DNA of 64,000 bases from Planomonospora sp. ID67723 (GTDB lineage Bacteria; Actinomycetota; Actinomycetes; Streptosporangiales; Streptosporangiaceae): contig NZ_JABTEZ010000001.1 in NCBI RefSeq assembly GCF_015711605.1, positions 1,020,001 through 1,084,000 on the forward strand, written 5' to 3'. The notes beneath the pieces are model-generated. The model did no database searches and had not been told where the DNA came from. It worked only from the letters and a program-made list of their open reading frames with translations. Shown in pieces: positions 59,933-64,000 of the stretch; position 1 is the stretch's first letter, and every line of letters starts with the position of its first letter. The translations under genes were made by a program, and so were the position numbers.

Positions 59933-60876
59933 TGACCGTCCAGACCGAGCGGCCGGCCCTGCGCGTGGTGCCCGGAAGCACCCCTCCCGCCCGGCGCGGC
60001 TCCCGCGCCCGCCGGGCCAGGGCGCCGCTCTACCTGCTCGCGATCACCATGATCGTCCCGTTCTACTGGATGGTCATCACCGCCTTCAAGCCGGTCTCGG
60101 AGATCACGCGCAACCCCCCGTCGTTCGTCCCGGAGAGCCCGACGACCGTCGGCTTCAGCGACCCCGGATGGGACCCCGCCACCGACAACCCCGGTCGCGT
60201 GGCCGGGCTGTTCCAGCGCTTCACCGAGGTCGATCTCGGCTTCTGGCGGTTCGCGGTCAACAGCGTCGTCGTCGCCACGGCGATCACCGTTCTCGCCCTG
60301 CTCGCCGCCTCCCTGGCCGCCTACGTCATCACCAAGCACGCCGTCAGGGGACGCAGGGTGATCTTCCTGATGATCCTCGGCTCCATGATGATCCCCTGGC
60401 AGGCCACGCTGGTCCCGAACTACCTGGTGGTGCGCAACCTCGGCTGGATCGACAGCTACCTCGGCTACATCGTCCCGGCGATCCCCAAGGCGTTCGTGGT
60501 CTTCTTCCTCGTGCAGTACCTGCAGTCGATCCCCAACGACCTCATCGAGGCGGCCAGGATCGACGGCGCGGGGGAGTGGCGCATCTGGTGGCAGGTCGTC
60601 ATGCCGCTCCTGCGCCCCGCCCTCGCCGCGATGTCGATCTTCGTGATGCTCGGCGAGTGGAACAACTTCCTCTGGCCGCTGATCATCGTGGAGAGCGACC
60701 AGATGGCCAACCTGCCCGTGGCGCTGGCCCGGCTCAACTCCGCCTTCACCGGCGCCCAGCACATGGGTGTGATCATGGCCGCGTCGCTGCTCGCCTCCCT
60801 GCCGACGGTCGTCTTCTTCCTGCTCTTCCAGAAGCACTTCACCCGCGGCATCGCCATGTCCGGCCTCAAGGGCTGA
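59932..60876 (+). CDS. ABC sugar permease, MalG/UgpE type
   Basis: ATG 59932 overlaps the previous stop by one base (TGATG). The 314-residue product has six membrane helices and the EAA loop DLIEAARIDGAGEWRIWWQVVMPLLRPALA. It begins MTVQTERPALRVVP, then APLYLLAITMIVPFYWMVITAFK. It is the second half of the transport channel for the sugar bound by the lipoprotein. Confidence 0.94.
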   Translation: MTVQTERPALRVVPGSTPPARRGSRARRARAPLYLLAITMIVPFYWMVITAFKPVSEITRNPPSFVPESPTTVGFSDPGWDPATDNPGRVAGLFQRFTEVDLGFWRFAVNSVVVATAITVLALLAASLAAYVITKHAVRGRRVIFLMILGSMMIPWQATLVPNYLVVRNLGWIDSYLGYIVPAIPKAFVVFFLVQYLQSIPNDLIEAARIDGAGEWRIWWQVVMPLLRPALAAMSIFVMLGEWNNFLWPLIIVESDQMANLPVALARLNSAFTGAQHMGVIMAASLLASLPTVVFFLLFQKHFTRGIAMSGLKG

Positions 60877-60914
60877 CCTGCCCGGGCCGTACCCCCTCGT
60901 CAAGGAGAACCGAC

Positions 60915-63290
60915 TTGAGCACCTACCGTCCGCTGCACGACGGCTGGACCCTCACGGCCGTCTCGGAGGACGTCCAGATCACCGGAGTGCCCGCCGCCGT
61001 ACCCGGATGCGTGCACACCGACCTGCTGACCGCCGGTCTCATCGAAGACCCGTACCTGGACGACAACGAGAACCGGCTGACCTGGATCGGCCGGACCGAC
61101 TGGGTCTACGAGACCGCCTTCACCTGGGCCGGTGACGGGCACGAGCACACCGACCTGGTCTGCGAAGGGCTCGACACCGTCGCGAAGGTCGTCCTGAACG
61201 GCGTCGAGGTGGGGGACACCGCCAACCAGCACCGTTCCTACCGCTTCGCGGTACGCCACCTGCTCCGGGAGGGCGAGAACACCCTGGCCGTGCACTTCGC
61301 GGCACCGTACGGCTATGCGGAGGAACGGCGGGCCGAGCTCGGAGCCCGCCCGGCCGCCTACGCCGAGCCGTACCCGTTCATCAGGAAGATGGCCTGCAAC
61401 TTCGGCTGGGACTGGGGCCCCACGCTGGTCACCGCCGGCATCTGGCAGCCGATCGGGCTGGAGAGCTGGAGCGGGGCCCGGCTGGCGTCGGTGCGGCCGC
61501 TGGTGCACGGGGACGGCCGGGTCGAGGTGCACGTGACCGTCGGGGGCTCGGCTCCCGCGCCGCTCACGGTGACCGCCGAGGTCGCCGGGGTCGCCGCGCG
61601 GGCGCTGCTGGAGCCCGGCGACCGGGAGGCCGTGGTGGAGGTGCGGGTGCCCGAGCCGGAGCTGTGGTGGCCGCGCGGGTACGGCGAGCAGCACCGTTAC
61701 GACCTGACCGTCCGGATGGGAGAGGAGTCCTGGGCCCGGCGGATCGGCTTCCGCGACGTCCGCCTGGACCAGCGCGACGGCGGCTTCACGATCGTGGTCA
61801 ACGGCGTGCCGGTCCACGTGCGCGGCGTCAACTGGATCCCCGACGACTGCTTCCCCTCCAGGGTGACCCGCGAGCGGCTGGCCGAGCGCTTCACCCAGGC
61901 CGCCGAGGCCAACGTCAACCTGCTGCGCGTGTGGGGCGGGGGCCGGTACGAGAGCGACGACTTCTACGACCTGGCCGACGAGCTGGGCCTGCTGGTCTGG
62001 CAGGACTTCCTCTTCGCCTGCGCCGCCTATCCCGAGGAGGAGCCCTTCGCCACCGAGGTGGCGGCCGAGGCCCGTGAGCACGTCACCCGGCTGTCGTGGC
62101 GGCCCTCCCTGGTGCTGTGGTGCGGCAACAACGAGAACATCGAGGGCCACGCCGACTGGGGCTGGCAGGCGGAACTGGAGGGGCGCACCTGGGGTGCGGG
62201 CTTCTACTACGAGCTGCTCCCCTCGATCGTCGCCGAGCTCGACCCCACCCGCCCCTACTGGCCGGGCAGTCCCTACTCCGGCGCGCCCGACCTGCCGCCC
62301 AACGACCCCGCGCGGGGCACCGTCCACATCTGGGACGTGTGGAACCGTGAGGACTACACGCACTACGCGGCCTACCGGCCCCGTTTCGTGGCCGAGTTCG
62401 GCTTCCAGGGCCCACCGGCCCACGCCACCCTGCGACGGGCCGTCGGCGGCGAGCTGTCCGCCGGCTCCCCGCTGCTGCGCCAGCACCAGAAGGCCGCCGA
62501 CGGCGACGCCAAGCTGCTGCGCGGACTGGGCGAGCACCTGCCCCGGCCGCGCGACTTCGACGACTGGCACTACTTCACCCAGCTCAACCAGGCGCGCGCG
62601 GTGACCTTCGGCATCGAGCGGTTCCGCGCGCTCGCGCCGTACTGCGCGGGCACCGTCGTGTGGCAGCTCAACGACTGCTGGCCGGTCGTCTCCTGGGCCG
62701 CCGTCGACGGCGACGGACGGCGCAAGCCGCTGTGGTACGCGCTGCGCCGCGTCTACGCCGACCGCCTGCTCACGATCCAGGACGGGGCCGTCACGGTGGT
62801 CAACGACTCGTCCGGCGGCTGGGCCGGGGAGCTCGAACTGGTGCGGACGGACCTGGCCGGCACGCCCCTCGCCAAGGAGGCCGTCCGGGTCGACGTGGCG
62901 CCCCGCTCCACGGCGGTGGTCCGGCTGCCCGCCGCCGTCGCGGCACCGGGCGACCCGGTCGCCGAGCTGATCGTCGCCCGCCTGGACGGGGAGCGCGCGC
63001 TGCGGTTCTTCGCGGAGGACACGCGGGTGGCCTTTCCCGCGGCCGCGTACGACACGGAGGTGACCCCGTCCGGCGACGGGCTGACCGTCACCGTCACCGC
63101 CCGGACCGTGGTGCGGGAGCTCGCGCTCTTCCCCGACCGCCTCGACCCCGCCGCCGTCGTCGACGACATGCTGGTCACCCTGCTTCCCGGTGAGAGCGCC
63201 ACCTTCCGCGTCGTCACGGAGCACGAGCTCGACCCGGCCGCGCTGGTGAGCCGTCCGGTGCTGCGGTGCGTGAACGAGGCACGGCCGTGA
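60915..63290 (+). CDS. GH2 beta-mannosidase-like glycoside hydrolase
   Basis: TTG 60915 is seven bases after AAGGAG (60902-60907) and gives 791 residues, a typical length. The GH2 sugar-binding domain (YRPLHDGWTLTAV, then MACNFGWDWGPTLVTAGIW) is followed by the immunoglobulin-like part and the TIM barrel. The acid/base Glu is in WCGNNENIEGH and the nucleophile Glu in FVAEFGFQGPP; CNFGWDWGP and PEEEPF are beta-mannosidase-type marks. There is no signal peptide, so it acts in the cytoplasm on imported mannosides. The next gene overlaps it. Confidence 0.9.
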   Translation: MSTYRPLHDGWTLTAVSEDVQITGVPAAVPGCVHTDLLTAGLIEDPYLDDNENRLTWIGRTDWVYETAFTWAGDGHEHTDLVCEGLDTVAKVVLNGVEVGDTANQHRSYRFAVRHLLREGENTLAVHFAAPYGYAEERRAELGARPAAYAEPYPFIRKMACNFGWDWGPTLVTAGIWQPIGLESWSGARLASVRPLVHGDGRVEVHVTVGGSAPAPLTVTAEVAGVAARALLEPGDREAVVEVRVPEPELWWPRGYGEQHRYDLTVRMGEESWARRIGFRDVRLDQRDGGFTIVVNGVPVHVRGVNWIPDDCFPSRVTRERLAERFTQAAEANVNLLRVWGGGRYESDDFYDLADELGLLVWQDFLFACAAYPEEEPFATEVAAEAREHVTRLSWRPSLVLWCGNNENIEGHADWGWQAELEGRTWGAGFYYELLPSIVAELDPTRPYWPGSPYSGAPDLPPNDPARGTVHIWDVWNREDYTHYAAYRPRFVAEFGFQGPPAHATLRRAVGGELSAGSPLLRQHQKAADGDAKLLRGLGEHLPRPRDFDDWHYFTQLNQARAVTFGIERFRALAPYCAGTVVWQLNDCWPVVSWAAVDGDGRRKPLWYALRRVYADRLLTIQDGAVTVVNDSSGGWAGELELVRTDLAGTPLAKEAVRVDVAPRSTAVVRLPAAVAAPGDPVAELIVARLDGERALRFFAEDTRVAFPAAAYDTEVTPSGDGLTVTVTARTVVRELALFPDRLDPAAVVDDMLVTLLPGESATFRVVTEHELDPAALVSRPVLRCVNEARP

Positions 63291-64000
63291 TCGCCCTGGC
63301 CGTGGACATCGGCGGCACCAAGTTCGCGGCGGCGGCGATCGACGCCGGCGGCGTCGTGCACGCCCGGGCCGAGATCCCCCTGAGCGGTTCCGGTCCGGCG
63401 GAGCAGACGCTGCACGACGTGGTCGCCGAGATCACCGCGCGCGTGCCGGTCGGCCGTATCGAAGGGATCGGCGTGGGCTCGGCGGGCCCGCTCGACCCCG
63501 TGGCGGGCACGGTCAGCCCGGTCAACATCCCGGGCTGGCGGGGCTTCCCGCTGACCGGGACCCTGGAGCGCATGCTGCCCGGCCGTCCGGTACGGCTGGC
63601 GGGCGACGGGCAGTGCATGGCGCTCGGCGAGTGGTGGCGCGGGTCGCCCGGTTCGGCGCCGTCCCGGGCGATGCTCGGCATGGTCGTCTCCACCGGCGTC
63701 GGCGGGGGATTCGTCTTCGACGGCGCGCCGTACCTCGGTCAGAGCGGCAACGCCGGGCACATCGGCCACATCACCGTGGACCCGGGCGGTTCCCCGTGCC
63801 CGTGCGGTGCGATCGGATGCGTCGAGACGATCGCCAGCGGCCCGAGCATGGTGCGCTGGGCCCGCGACCACGGATGGGCCGGAGACGACGCCAAGGCGCT
63901 CGCCGCCGCGGCCGCCGCCGGCGACGCCGTCGCGAACCTGGCCTTCCGGCGTGCCGCCGGCGCGCTGGCGATCGCGATCCTCACCTCGGCCGCGTTGTTC
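63287..64000 (+). CDS. ROK-family sugar kinase (3' truncated by window)
   Basis: GTG 63287 overlaps the GH2 stop (GTGA). The visible 238 residues run off the window. The phosphate site is LAVDIGGTKFAAAAID at the start. The ROK signature is GHIGHITVDPGG, and the zinc motif is PCPCGAIGCVETIASGPS (C-x-C-x4-C) with the His that holds zinc in the GH motif. Members phosphorylate glucose, mannose, fructose or N-acetylmannosamine; in this operon mannose is likely. Confidence 0.9.
   Translation, partial: MIALAVDIGGTKFAAAAIDAGGVVHARAEIPLSGSGPAEQTLHDVVAEITARVPVGRIEGIGVGSAGPLDPVAGTVSPVNIPGWRGFPLTGTLERMLPGRPVRLAGDGQCMALGEWWRGSPGSAPSRAMLGMVVSTGVGGGFVFDGAPYLGQSGNAGHIGHITVDPGGSPCPCGAIGCVETIASGPSMVRWARDHGWAGDDAKALAAAAAAGDAVANLAFRRAAGALAIAILTSAALF

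Overview
The window is a 64 kb stretch of very GC-rich DNA with the gene style of an actinobacterium: frequent GTG starts, ATGA and GTGA gene overlaps, SigE-like and ECF42 sigma factors, three NarL/LuxR two-component pairs, a DinB/DUF664 protein and a DUF6461-like protein. A filamentous genus near Streptosporangium, Nonomuraea or Streptomyces is my inference; nothing here fixes the genus. A 26-bp perfect palindrome containing a parS-like core, a tight cluster of four DnaA-like boxes and two single tRNA genes (Ser-GCT, Arg-ACG) would fit an origin-proximal chromosomal location.

Layout. 1-5.7 kb: end of a flavin-dependent reductase, a divergent LysR/DMT-exporter pair, a small secreted protein, an LCM-type methyltransferase, a Prs paralogue and a CadD-like exporter. 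5.7-18.2 kb: a membrane protein, two NarL/LuxR two-component systems, a permease/TIGR03943 pair with a His-rich loop, a NUDIX protein with a second nuclease-like domain, and several membrane or secreted proteins. 18.3-24.0 kb: an M15-type peptidase lipoprotein, then a four-gene overlapping operon (Lgt-like protein, proline-rich membrane protein, MJ0619/Tes-like radical SAM enzyme, small membrane protein), then an AAA ATPase. 24.2-25.4 kb: an intact IS630-type element inserted exactly in the stop codon of a MauE-like gene, whose partner encodes a Cys-rich protein. 27.5-44.3 kb: two SigE-like sigma factors, a MarR/YceI pair, tRNA-Ser, broken XRE and ArsR regulators, a giant hybrid histidine kinase, a hydrolase/TetR operon, several small enzymes, a decayed SDR/MarR patch and a third NarL-type system.

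45.1-50.3 kb is accessory in look. tRNA-Arg(ACG) is followed by a 42-bp copy of its 3' end 1.3 kb downstream and by a degenerate third copy at 50.1 kb. The last two copies share the same flanking sequence, as if related elements had integrated in tandem and then eroded. Between them lie a GNAT gene with a CTG start codon, an ECF42 sigma/YCII pair, a DinB-family gene and a second GNAT gene.

50.3-64 kb: DUF6461-like, RidA and methyltransferase genes, a secreted pectate lyase with a ricin-type lectin domain, a MarR-MFS drug exporter unit, and a LacI-controlled sugar operon (lipoprotein binding protein, two permeases, GH2 beta-mannosidase-like enzyme, ROK kinase) that runs off the right edge. The sugar operon most likely imports mannosides, hydrolyses them in the cytoplasm and phosphorylates the product.

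The best candidate for an undescribed system is the 19.4-22.5 kb operon, which couples a divergent lipid-transferase fold to a radical SAM enzyme resembling the family that makes membrane-spanning lipids in archaea.
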